NCBI GenBank assembly: GCA_020851855.1
Contig: JADZBY010000042.1
Span: 1-20,105 of the forward strand
Direction of reading: 5' to 3'
Source: Anaerolineae bacterium
GTDB lineage: Bacteria; Chloroflexota; Anaerolineae; Aggregatilineales; UBA2796
DNA length: 20,105 nucleotides
Notes under the pieces: model-generated
The model's input: only the letters and a program-made list of their open reading frames with translations
What the model was told of the DNA's origin: nothing
Database searches by the model: none
In this document: one piece after another, positions 1 to 7,329 of the stretch
Layout: each line of letters opens with the position of its first letter
Numbering within the stretch: position 1 is the stretch's first letter
Program-made: the position numbers and the translations under genes

Positions 1-2
1 AC

Positions 3-614
3 GAGGGCTATCTGCGCGAGATCAGCCTGCAAGTCGGGGAGCCGGTGGCGAAGATCAACGCCGAGGCGGTCATCGACCGGCTGGTGTTCGGCGTGGGCAC
101 GGACCTGATCACCGGCGGCGACCAGTCGTCGCTCGGCGGCGTGTACAAGCTCGTCGCCGTGCACGAGAGCGCACCCGCCGACCAGAACGGCTGGGATGCC
201 CGCGTCAAGATTTCTGCGCAGCCGGAGAAGATGACCAATCCGGGCCTGAAGCGCGTCACGCGGCTCTTGCGCAACGGCTTCATCGTGGCCGACATCATCG
301 GCCTGCCCGACGAGCGCATCGAGCCAGGCGTGAAGATCACCGGCATCAACCCGCGCAACCCGAGCCAGAGCACCGTCTACGAGAATTTCGACGCCGTTTC
401 CAGCCTGCACGTGCCCATCTTCGAGGATGGACGGCTGGTCTACACGCCGCCCGCGCTGCTCGACGTGAAAGCCTACGCCAAGCAGCAGATTCGCACCATC
501 CGCCTGGAAAGCCGCCGCCTGGAGAACCCGCACACGCTCAAGGTCAGCCTGAGCGAGGCGTACTGGCGCTTCAAGCAAAGCGTCATCCAGGATGCACGCC
601 TGCACATTCCGTGA
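3..614 (+). CDS. pncB: Nicotinate phosphoribosyltransferase, C-terminal part (5' end outside window)
   Basis: This frame is open from the first bases of the window and ends in TGA at 612-614, giving the last 203 residues of a protein whose start lies upstream. The segment FGVGTDLITGGDQSSLGGVY followed by KLVAV, and then KISAQPEKMTNPGLKRV, are typical of the phosphate-binding and C-terminal region of nicotinate phosphoribosyltransferases. Members of this family join nicotinate to PRPP to make nicotinate mononucleotide in the cytoplasmic NAD salvage pathway. The tail (SLSEAYWRFKQSVIQDARLH) is a usual family ending. The GTG at 45 is internal and is not the start. The next gene, ppk1, is on the same strand after an 86-base gap that may hold its own promoter. 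The N-terminal half cannot be judged here. Confidence 0.9.
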   Translation, partial: EGYLREISLQVGEPVAKINAEAVIDRLVFGVGTDLITGGDQSSLGGVYKLVAVHESAPADQNGWDARVKISAQPEKMTNPGLKRVTRLLRNGFIVADIIGLPDERIEPGVKITGINPRNPSQSTVYENFDAVSSLHVPIFEDGRLVYTPPALLDVKAYAKQQIRTIRLESRRLENPHTLKVSLSEAYWRFKQSVIQDARLHIP

Positions 615-643
615 CTTGCGGAGTGCACAATCCCAACCTCGAC

Positions 644-649
644 TACAAT
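644..649 (+). promoter_or_regulatory. Possible ppk1 -10 box
   Basis: TACAAT lies about 50 bases before the ppk1 ATG, in the gap after the pncB stop. The same hexamer is the -10 of the argS, uvrA and dnaJ promoters in this window. No convincing -35 is seen at 16-18 bases, so the call is weak. Confidence 0.3.
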
Positions 650-700
650 CAAGCGAAACGGATCAAGACCAATGACTCTGGGGATGACGAGGAACTCCCG

Positions 701-2839
701 ATGAATCGGAAAATAGAAAATACAAACCTTACTGCCGACAGTACACCGCCCGCGCCAGACCTGAAAGCGCCGCAGCACTACATCAACCGCGAGTTAAGCT
801 GGGTGGAGTTCAACCGGCGCTGCCTCGAAGAGGCCTACAACCCGGAACTGCCGCCGCTGGAGCGGGTGCGCTTCTTGTCCATCTTCAGCAACAACCTGGA
901 CGAGTTCTTCATGGTCCGCGTCTCCGGCCTGAAGGACCAGCTTGCCGTGGGCGTGGTCGACGCCACGCCGGACGGCCTCTCGCCGCAGGAACAACTGGCC
1001 GAGATTCGCCAGCGTGTGCTGCCCATGCTCGTGCAGATGCGCGAGTTCTTCTACGACGAGATCGTGCCGCAGCTTGCCGCCAACGGCGTGCACATCCTGG
1101 ACTATGACCAGCTCACCGAGGCCGACCGCGACGCGCTGCGCCGCTATTTCGAGATCGAGGTCTTCCCCATCCTGACGCCGCTGGCCGTCGATCCGGGGCG
1201 GCCCTTCCCGCACATCTCCAACCTGAGCCTGAGTCTGGCCGTCATCGTCGCGGACGCCGACGGCAACGAACTGTTTGCGCGCGTCAAAGTGCCCAGCCTG
1301 ATGCCGCGCATTGTTTCGCTCCACGACGTGCACCGCCAGTACGGCAACGCCGAGGCGCAGCCCGACGGCCACCGCTTCATCTGGCTCGAAGACCTGATGA
1401 CCGCCAACCTGGATATGCTCTTTCCCGGCCTGAAAGTGACGGCGGCGAGCGCCTTCCGTGTCACACGCAACAGCGACATGGAAATCGCCGAAGAAGAGGC
1501 GTCCGACCTGCTGGAAACGGTCGAGGACGTGGTGCGTCAGCGCCGTTTCGGCCCGGTGGTGCGCCTCGACGTGGTCGATACCATGCCCGAAAATGTCCGC
1601 AGCTTGCTCATGAACCATCTCGAACTGGGCGAAGAGGACGTGTACATCCTGCGCGCGCCGCTGGGCATGAAGGAACTGGCCGATCTGGCGAACATCGACG
1701 CGCCGCAGCTCAAATTCCCACCCTACGTGCCGCACCGCCCCGCCGAGTTGCCGCCCGGCAGCGACATCTTCGAGGCCATCCGCCGTGGCGACATCCTGCT
1801 CCACCACCCCTACGACTCGTTCCTGCCCACCGTGGAGTTTTACCGGCAGGCCGCCGTCGATCCGCAGGTATTGGCCATCAAGACCACGCTGTACCGCGTC
1901 GGGAGCAAGTCGCCCATCGTCGAGGCGCTCATGACGGCGCAGGAAAACGGCAAACAGGTCGCCGCGCTGGTGGAACTGAAAGCGCGCTTTGACGAGGAAA
2001 ACAACATCACGTGGGCGCGCGCACTGGAAAGCGCCGGCGTGCACGTGGTGTATGGCCTCGTCGGGCTGAAGACGCACGCCAAAGTCACGCTCGTGGTGCG
2101 CCGCGAGCCGGACGGCGTGCGCCGCTACGTGCACCTGTCCACCGGCAACTACAACGCCACCACGGCGCGCATCTACACCGACATCGCCATGCTGACCTGC
2201 GACGAAACCATCGGCGCGGACGCCACGCTGCTCTTCAACCGCCTGACGGGCTATGCCAGCAATACGAATTACAAGAAGCTGATCGTGGCCCCGGAGTACC
2301 TTCGCAAGCGCATCGCGGCCATGATCGAGCGCGAGATCAAACACGCCCAGGCGGGCAAACCGGCGCGTATGGTCTTCAAGATGAACTCGCTGGTTGATCC
2401 ACGCATGATCGAGAAGCTGTACGAGGCGTCCATCGCGGGCGTGCAGATCGACCTGCTGGTGCGCGGCATCTGCTGCCTGCGGCCCGGCATCCCCGGCCTG
2501 AGCCAGAACATCCGCGTGCGCTGCATCCTGGGCCGCTACCTGGAGCACGCCCGCATCTTCTACTTCCTGAACGGCGGCAAGGACGAGATTTACCTGGGCA
2601 GCGCCGACCTGATGCAGCGCAACCTGAACCGCCGGGTCGAGGTCGTCTTTCCCGTGGAATCACTGCCGCTCAAGCGCCGCATCATGGACCAGATCATCGG
2701 CATCGAGATGCGGGACAATGTGAAGTCGCGCGAATTGCTGCCCGACGGCGCGTACCGTCGCCTTTTGCCCAAAGACGGAGAAGAGCCGGTTGAGGTGCAG
2801 CGCTGGCTGATGGAGCACCGCCCGCCGCCCATGTTCTGA
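701..2839 (+). CDS. ppk1: Polyphosphate kinase 1
   Basis: The gene encodes a 712-residue PPK1, which reversibly transfers the gamma-phosphate of ATP to polyphosphate, usually at the inner membrane face. The N-terminal YINRELSWVEFNRRCLEEA, the LSIFSNNLDEFFMVRVSGL helix region and HPYDSFLPTVEFYRQAA are family hallmarks. The two histidines of the phospholipase D-like halves are present: His459 in KTHAKVTLVVRRE (the phosphorylated residue in E. coli, H435) and His616 in YLEHARIFYF (E. coli H592). Their 157-residue spacing is identical to E. coli. The length is normal for the family. The ATG at 701 is preferred because a GAGGAA ribosome-binding site lies about 7 bases upstream; the frame opens earlier at a GTG (611) that would overlap the pncB stop and adds unconserved residues. 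The gene converges with the membrane protease gene, leaving only 13 bases between stops. Confidence 0.96.
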   Translation: MNRKIENTNLTADSTPPAPDLKAPQHYINRELSWVEFNRRCLEEAYNPELPPLERVRFLSIFSNNLDEFFMVRVSGLKDQLAVGVVDATPDGLSPQEQLAEIRQRVLPMLVQMREFFYDEIVPQLAANGVHILDYDQLTEADRDALRRYFEIEVFPILTPLAVDPGRPFPHISNLSLSLAVIVADADGNELFARVKVPSLMPRIVSLHDVHRQYGNAEAQPDGHRFIWLEDLMTANLDMLFPGLKVTAASAFRVTRNSDMEIAEEEASDLLETVEDVVRQRRFGPVVRLDVVDTMPENVRSLLMNHLELGEEDVYILRAPLGMKELADLANIDAPQLKFPPYVPHRPAELPPGSDIFEAIRRGDILLHHPYDSFLPTVEFYRQAAVDPQVLAIKTTLYRVGSKSPIVEALMTAQENGKQVAALVELKARFDEENNITWARALESAGVHVVYGLVGLKTHAKVTLVVRREPDGVRRYVHLSTGNYNATTARIYTDIAMLTCDETIGADATLLFNRLTGYASNTNYKKLIVAPEYLRKRIAAMIEREIKHAQAGKPARMVFKMNSLVDPRMIEKLYEASIAGVQIDLLVRGICCLRPGIPGLSQNIRVRCILGRYLEHARIFYFLNGGKDEIYLGSADLMQRNLNRRVEVVFPVESLPLKRRIMDQIIGIEMRDNVKSRELLPDGAYRRLLPKDGEEPVEVQRWLMEHRPPPMF

Positions 2840-2852
2840 GCCTGGGGCGCGC

Positions 2853-4091
2853 TCAGCCCGGCCCGAACATGAACGGCGTGGCCGTGCCGATCAGGAAGAA
2901 CAGGACGATGGTCGCATAGCCGATCAGCCGCCGCCGTGTGCCCAGGTCGGTGATGTCGTCGCCGGGCGGCGGGTGGCGCAGGCCGGTGAGCAGCGCCAGC
3001 ATGGCGAAGATCATCAGGCTGGGGAAGATTCCGCTCACGCCCAGGAAGACCATGCCCGCGAACACAAACAGGGCTATCGACCACGCCGCCCGCCCAAAGA
3101 GCGCGTACATGACGTGCCCGCCGTCCAGCTGGCCGATGGGCAGCAGGTTCAGCACCGTGAGCAGCATCCCGAACCACGCCGCCAGCGCCACCGGCTGCCG
3201 CGCCACGAAGCGCGACAGGTTGGCGATGTCCGGGCGCAGCACATCGCCCAGGCCCTGCAAGAGCAGCGGCATGCCCAGCCGCTCGCTGCCAAACGCGGCA
3301 TAAAAGGCGAGGTTGGGCCGGTCCGCCGGGATCAGGAACAGCCCAATGATGAACGCGATCAGCGCCACGACGAAGCCCGCCAATGGCCCGCTGATGCCCA
3401 CGTCGAAGAGCTGCTTGCGGTTGGTGAGCGGGCTTTTGATGAAGATCACCGCGCCGAGCGTGCCCAGGATGCCGATCAAAGGAAAGGGGATGAAATAGGG
3501 CAGCGTCACGTCGACTTTGTGCCGCCGCGCCGCAATGTAATGCCCCATCTCGTGCACGCCCAGGATCAGTAACAGGGTCAGGGCAAACGGCGCGCCGGCC
3601 CGGATCACGTTCCACAGATAGGCCAGATTGCCGCGCTCGCCCACCTCGCGGATCAGCACGTCCAGCCGATAATTCTGGAACTGCGCGCCGCTCAGCGTCG
3701 TGGTGATGATGGTGATGACCAGCAGCAAGACGTGCAGCCAGACCGGCGACGAGACGCGGCGCGCCTGCAACAGACCTTCCAGCGCGATGACCACGTCCAC
3801 ATCGCCATCGCGCTGGAGCATCGGCGTGAAGCCCAACGCCTTGAAGCGCTCGGTGATGACCGGGTACAGCCGTTCGGAGTCGCCGGTCAGTTTGCCCCGG
3901 AAGATGAAGGTGCGCATGGCCCGCTGCACGAGTGGGCGTGGCCCCGGTGCGGCTTCCTGGATGATGAACAGGTCGCCCAGGGCGCGGGCCAGTTGGTCGG
4001 AGATGTCCGGCGTTGGGCGCGGGGTGAACAGCAGACGCGGGCGTTCGGCGTTTTCGTTTGGCTCCCCGAACAACGACTCGGATATCGACAT
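2853..4091 (-). CDS. Site-2 protease family (M50) membrane metalloprotease
   Basis: With the ATG at 4091 the product is 412 residues. The zinc motif HEMGH (residues 180-184) lies in a membrane segment, and the second M50 signature NLLPIGQLDGGH (about 314-326) provides the third metal ligand. At least six hydrophobic segments follow residue 115. The soluble N-terminal domain (about 50-110, ending in VDVVIALEG) and the FIPFPLIGILGTLGAVI segment resemble the cyanobacterial/plant EGY-like branch of site-2 proteases, which act by intramembrane cleavage; the substrate here is unknown. The start is uncertain. ATGs at 4169, 4148 and 4133 are also in frame, but their added residues look like translated intergenic DNA, while a GAAGGCGG lies about 11 bases before 4091. 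It is downstream of dcd on the same strand and may be read from the argS promoter. Confidence 0.85.
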   Translation of the reverse strand: MSISESLFGEPNENAERPRLLFTPRPTPDISDQLARALGDLFIIQEAAPGPRPLVQRAMRTFIFRGKLTGDSERLYPVITERFKALGFTPMLQRDGDVDVVIALEGLLQARRVSSPVWLHVLLLVITIITTTLSGAQFQNYRLDVLIREVGERGNLAYLWNVIRAGAPFALTLLLILGVHEMGHYIAARRHKVDVTLPYFIPFPLIGILGTLGAVIFIKSPLTNRKQLFDVGISGPLAGFVVALIAFIIGLFLIPADRPNLAFYAAFGSERLGMPLLLQGLGDVLRPDIANLSRFVARQPVALAAWFGMLLTVLNLLPIGQLDGGHVMYALFGRAAWSIALFVFAGMVFLGVSGIFPSLMIFAMLALLTGLRHPPPGDDITDLGTRRRLIGYATIVLFFLIGTATPFMFGPG

Positions 4092-4236
4092 ACCAGCCCA
4101 ACCGCCTTCAAAGCGCCGCCCCGCCGTCTGCATGGTCACACGCGCCATGCTGGCGGGGCAGGCTGCCATTTACCGTGACGTTTCCATAGGCTAGTTGTAG
4201 CACACACGCCGGTCGTTAGCCAGCGTGCGGCGCGCG

Positions 4237-4794
4237 TCACACTTTGGGCAGCACGATGCCTTGCTGTTTCTGGTATTTGCCCGCGCGGTCGGCGTAACTC
4301 ACCTCGCACGGCTCGTCGGCCTCGAAGAACAACACCTGCGCGATGCCCTCAAAGGCGTAGATTTTCGCGGGCAGCGGCGTGGTGTTCGAGATTTCGAGCG
4401 TCACGAAGCCTTCCCAGCCCGGCTCAAACGGCGTCACGTTGGTGATGATGCCGCAGCGCGCATAGGTCGATTTGCCGACGGTCACGGTGAGCACGGTGGG
4501 CGGGATGCGGAAGTATTCCACCGTGCGCGCCAACGCAAACGAGTTGGGCGGCACGATGCACACCTCGCCTTTGAAGGGCAACAGCGAGCGCTCGTCGAGG
4601 TGTTTGGGGTCCACGACCGTATTGTACGGGTTGGGGATGAAAATCTTGAACTCGTCGGCCACGCGAATATCGTAGCCATACGAGCTGAGGCCATAGCTGA
4701 TCACGCCGCTGCTGACCTGCCGCTCTTCGAACGGCTCGATCATGCCGTGCTCTTTGGCCATCTTCCGAATCCAGTGGTCAGGTTTCAGGCCCAT
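4237..4794 (-). CDS. dcd: dCTP deaminase
   Basis: This 185-residue protein has the normal length for Dcd, a cytoplasmic homotrimeric enzyme that deaminates dCTP to dUTP in pyrimidine deoxynucleotide synthesis. SSYGYDIRV (about 37-45), GKSTYARCGI (107-116) and TPFEPGWEGFVTLEISN (121-137) match the active-site segments. By alignment with E. coli Dcd, Ser109 and Arg113 correspond to S111 and R115, and Glu134 to the catalytic E138. The C-terminal KYQKQQGIVLPK is the usual nucleotide-covering tail. Whether it also hydrolyses dUTP, as bifunctional relatives do, cannot be decided by eye. It begins 27 bases after the argS stop on the same strand, with GGAG about 8 bases before its ATG, so it is probably cotranscribed with argS. 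Confidence 0.95.
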   Translation of the reverse strand: MGLKPDHWIRKMAKEHGMIEPFEERQVSSGVISYGLSSYGYDIRVADEFKIFIPNPYNTVVDPKHLDERSLLPFKGEVCIVPPNSFALARTVEYFRIPPTVLTVTVGKSTYARCGIITNVTPFEPGWEGFVTLEISNTTPLPAKIYAFEGIAQVLFFEADEPCEVSYADRAGKYQKQQGIVLPKV

Positions 4795-4821
4795 GTCCGG
4801 CTCCGTCCCGTCTGTTCGACT

Positions 4822-6564
4822 CTACTCTGCGTCCCCGTCCGTTTCCGCTTCCATCTCCGTTTCGGCGGTCGCCGCGCCGCCGGGCGCGTCCTTGCGCTCG
4901 CGGCGCTCCATCGCTTCCGGCGCGGACATGCCCATCAGCGTCAGCAGGCGCTTGAAGACCACCTTCGCCGCGCGGTAAAAGCGCAGCCGCGCCTTCTGCA
5001 CGTCCAGCGGGATGTCTTCCTGGTCCGAGATGACGCGCACACGGTCATACACCGGGTGGAACAGGCCGGCCAGCTCCAGCGCGAAGTGCGCGAGCGACTG
5101 CGGAGCCATCTCCACGACGGCGCGCTCAATGACTTCTTCCGCTTCGAGCATCTTGCGCACCAGGCCAAGCTCATCCGGCCCCAGCAGGCTCAAATCCGCG
5201 CCGTCGTCGTCCAGGCCGCGCGCCGCCGTCTTGCGCAAAATGCCCGCACAGCGCACGTGCGCATTCTGGATGCGGTATACCGGGTTCTCGTCGCCCTGGG
5301 AACGCGCCAGATCAAGGTCAAAGTTCATCGCCGTGTTTGGATTCTGCGCCAGGATGAAATAGCGCACGGCGTCCGCGCCCACGTCTTCGAGAAGCTCGTC
5401 AAGCTCGACGAAATCGCCCCGCCGCGTGCTCATCCGGCGGCTCTCGCCTGCTTCGACCAGCTCGACCATCTGGTGAATGATGGTGCGCACCACGGATGGA
5501 TCGTGGCCGAGCGCCCGCACGCCGAGCAACACCTGGGGCGCGGTTGCCGCGTGGTCTGCGCCGAACACGTCCACGATCAGGTCAAAGCCGCGCTCCAGCT
5601 TGTTGCGGTGATAGGCAATGTCCGGCAGGCGGTAGGTCGGGTCGCCGGTGCGCTTGACGATAACGCGGTCCTTTTCGTCGCCCAGTTGGCTCGATGCGAA
5701 CCACGTCGCGCCGTCTTTTTCATAGACATAGCCGCGCGCCCGCAATTCTTCGACCGTGTCCCACACGGCGCGGCTCTCGTACAGGCTAACCTCGTTGAAA
5801 TACACGTCGTGGCGAATGTTGACGCGCGCCAGGCTGCTCAGGATGCGGCGGATGATGCCCTGCGTGGCGATGGCGCGGAAGTCCTCGACCGAGGCGTCGC
5901 GCATACTGTCGCCCTTGAAGGCGTAGATCATGGCCGCGATCATGCGGATGTACAGGCCCTTGTAGCCTTTCTCGGGGAATTGTACGGGCACGTCGAGCAG
6001 TTCAAGATAGCGCGCCCGCACGCTCTCGCCCAGGATATTCATCTGCTGGCCGGCGTCGTTGAAGTAATACTCGCGCGTCACGTCGTAGCCGACCGCCGCC
6101 AGCAGGTTGGCGATGGTGTCCCCGATGACGCCGCCCCGGATACGGTGTACGCTCAGCGGGCCGGTCGGGTTGGCGCTGACATACTCCACCTGCGCCTTTT
6201 TGCCCGCGCCCAGGCTGCTCTGGAAGACGCGCTCGCCCGCCGCGAGGATGTGATCGACCTGCGCAGCCAGCCATGCCGATGACACCCGGAAGTTGATGAA
6301 ACCGGGCGGCGCGACCTCGACGGCGGACAGGAAATCGGCCTGGGGCAGATGAGCCTGAATGATACGCGCCACGTCCAGCGGCGGCTTGCCGGCCAACTTC
6401 TGGACCTGGAGCGCCACCGACGAGGCAAAATCGCCGTGTTCCGGGCGTTTGGGATGGCCGATGGTCAGTTCGGGGATGTCGAACGTGGGCAACTGGCCGG
6501 CGGCCTGTGCGGCGCGGATGCCCTGCCGCACTACCTCGGCGATGTGGTCTTGTAGCAGGCTCAA
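4822..6564 (-). CDS. argS: Arginyl-tRNA synthetase
   Basis: A 580-residue class I aminoacyl-tRNA synthetase that charges tRNA-Arg in the cytoplasm. The N-terminal Add1 domain (HPKRPEHGDFASSVALQVQK, about 37-56), the catalytic block around ANPTGPLSVHRIRGGVIGD (131-149), the KMSK-equivalent RRMSTRRG (376-383) and the C-terminal DALR anticodon-binding domain ending at LMGMSAPEAM are all in order. The HIGH motif is eroded: the usual PLHxGHxRG reads PLSVHRIRG. An acidic 28-residue tail (553-580) extends past the normal end. The start is TTG at 6564, supported by GGGAG about 8 bases upstream, by homology beginning there, and by a good promoter just upstream. It is probably the first gene of an argS-dcd(-protease) unit. 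Confidence 0.93.
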   Translation of the reverse strand: MSLLQDHIAEVVRQGIRAAQAAGQLPTFDIPELTIGHPKRPEHGDFASSVALQVQKLAGKPPLDVARIIQAHLPQADFLSAVEVAPPGFINFRVSSAWLAAQVDHILAAGERVFQSSLGAGKKAQVEYVSANPTGPLSVHRIRGGVIGDTIANLLAAVGYDVTREYYFNDAGQQMNILGESVRARYLELLDVPVQFPEKGYKGLYIRMIAAMIYAFKGDSMRDASVEDFRAIATQGIIRRILSSLARVNIRHDVYFNEVSLYESRAVWDTVEELRARGYVYEKDGATWFASSQLGDEKDRVIVKRTGDPTYRLPDIAYHRNKLERGFDLIVDVFGADHAATAPQVLLGVRALGHDPSVVRTIIHQMVELVEAGESRRMSTRRGDFVELDELLEDVGADAVRYFILAQNPNTAMNFDLDLARSQGDENPVYRIQNAHVRCAGILRKTAARGLDDDGADLSLLGPDELGLVRKMLEAEEVIERAVVEMAPQSLAHFALELAGLFHPVYDRVRVISDQEDIPLDVQKARLRFYRAAKVVFKRLLTLMGMSAPEAMERRERKDAPGGAATAETEMEAETDGDAE

Positions 6565-6597
6565 GTTGGGTCTCCCTGGGCGTCACGAAGCGCGTAC

Positions 6598-6626
6598 ATT
6601 GTATCAGGGCGGCGTGGGGCTATCAA
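6598..6626 (-). promoter_or_regulatory. Sigma-70-type promoter of argS
   Basis: On the minus strand TTGATA (6621-6626) is followed after exactly 17 bases by TACAAT (6598-6603); each hexamer matches the consensus at 5 of 6 positions. Transcription would start near 6591, leaving a leader of about 27 bases before the TTG start codon. Confidence 0.75.
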
Positions 6627-6656
6627 TACGGGGGTGTGGGGAACGGCGGTAAGAAT

Positions 6657-6670
6657 GCCACTGAAGTGGC
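6657..6670 (-). terminator. Small palindrome abutting the vapC stop codon, possible weak terminator
   Basis: GCCACT and AGTGGC form a perfect 6-base-pair hairpin with a two-base centre directly after the toxin gene stop. The following minus-strand bases (ATTCTTACC) are only weakly T-rich, so termination is uncertain. Confidence 0.3.
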
Positions 6671-7074
6671 TATGTCGCGCGCCAATCCAGATGAGTTACG
6701 GGTAAAGCGGCGAAATCCCGGTCGGCGCTCACAATAATCGCGCTCAACCGGAAGGCTATCGCCGCTAGAAGCAGGTCAGGATCGCCGAGTTGCTTTCCGG
6801 AACGGCGAGCCATTGCCCAGAAGCGGGCTGCTTGCTCCCAATCCGTGTCAATGAGCGTTACCTGATATAGGAGTGGGAGAATCGCTGTCCTGAAACTGCG
6901 CAGTTTCACTGTCGCTCCGCGCCACAACAGACCACGCAAAACTTCATAATAGACCGGTAGGCAGATACCAAGCTCATCGCCCACGCGACGGCGTCCGGTA
7001 GCCCACTGTCGCGCTTCTGGAGTCGGCGACAAGAGGTCGGAAATAGCGTTCGTGTCCAGCAGCAGCAGAGTCAT
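6670..7074 (-). CDS. PIN-domain toxin (VapC-like ribonuclease)
   Basis: A 134-residue protein with the order of acidic residues expected of a PIN-domain nuclease: LLLLDTNAISDLL (Asp7), YYEVLRG (Glu44), GDPDLLLAAIA (Asp98/Asp100) and VSADRDF (Asp118/Asp120). Such residues bind magnesium or manganese, and VapC toxins cleave tRNA or rRNA when the antitoxin is lost. The length is normal for VapC. Its start codon overlaps the stop of the upstream small gene by four bases (ATGA at 7071-7074), the classic translational coupling of toxin-antitoxin pairs. The RNA target is unknown. The pair lies downstream of uvrA on the same strand. Confidence 0.85.
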   Translation of the reverse strand: MTLLLLDTNAISDLLSPTPEARQWATGRRRVGDELGICLPVYYEVLRGLLWRGATVKLRSFRTAILPLLYQVTLIDTDWEQAARFWAMARRSGKQLGDPDLLLAAIAFRLSAIIVSADRDFAALPVTHLDWRAT

Positions 7075-7304
7075 AACCCTTTATCTGTCGGCGGGCTTTT
7101 CTCATTGATCGCTGCGAATAAGTCGGCAAGCTCTTCCGGTGAAGAGTCGCCGCGAAACTCGGCGGCTGCCGCCTCCAGCGCCATCCCCCAGGCTTCGGCG
7201 TCGCGCACTTGGTTCTGCTCACGCCGGGCAAGGTGCGCCTTCAACTGCTCAAGCTCTTGCGGTGAGAGTGTATCAATCACTTCTAGCAGCCGCTCGAAAT
7301 CCAT
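7071..7304 (-). CDS. Probable antitoxin partner of the PIN toxin
   Basis: A 77-residue, highly charged, mostly helical protein. It opens with DFERLLEVIDTLSPQELEQL and continues with a Lys/Arg-rich stretch and a Glu/Asp-rich C-terminal half. No AbrB, ribbon-helix-helix or Phd fold is obvious, so its DNA-binding mode is unknown. The antitoxin role is inferred from its size, its position directly upstream of the toxin and the ATGA overlap. A strong ribosome-binding site (GGGAGG) precedes the ATG by about 7 bases. Only 25 bases separate it from the uvrA stop, so it has no clear promoter of its own outside uvrA. Confidence 0.75.
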   Translation of the reverse strand: MDFERLLEVIDTLSPQELEQLKAHLARREQNQVRDAEAWGMALEAAAAEFRGDSSPEELADLFAAINEKSPPTDKGL

Positions 7305-7329
7305 AGGTCGCCTCCCGGCCCGTATCCCC

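Noticed and set aside
794..2548. 584-codon open frame antisense to ppk1
   Set aside because: Same explanation: third-position G/C leaves few stops on the opposite strand, and the translation has the low-complexity Gln/His/Val/Arg composition of a shadow.
2837..2860. Possible terminator between the convergent ppk1 and protease genes
   Set aside because: Only a 4-base-pair GGGC/GCCC stem fits in the 13-base gap and there is no T-tract on either strand.
4225..6282. 685-codon open frame on the plus strand opposite dcd and argS
   Set aside because: It is the antisense shadow of two well-supported genes in GC-rich DNA; its product is a His/Arg/Ala-rich sequence without recognisable domains and it lacks a sensible start signal.
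6564..6599. 12-codon ORF (ATG at 6599 on the minus strand) ending in TTGA at the argS start, resembling a leader peptide
   Set aside because: Its ATG overlaps the -10 box and lies upstream of the predicted transcription start, so it would not be in the mRNA.
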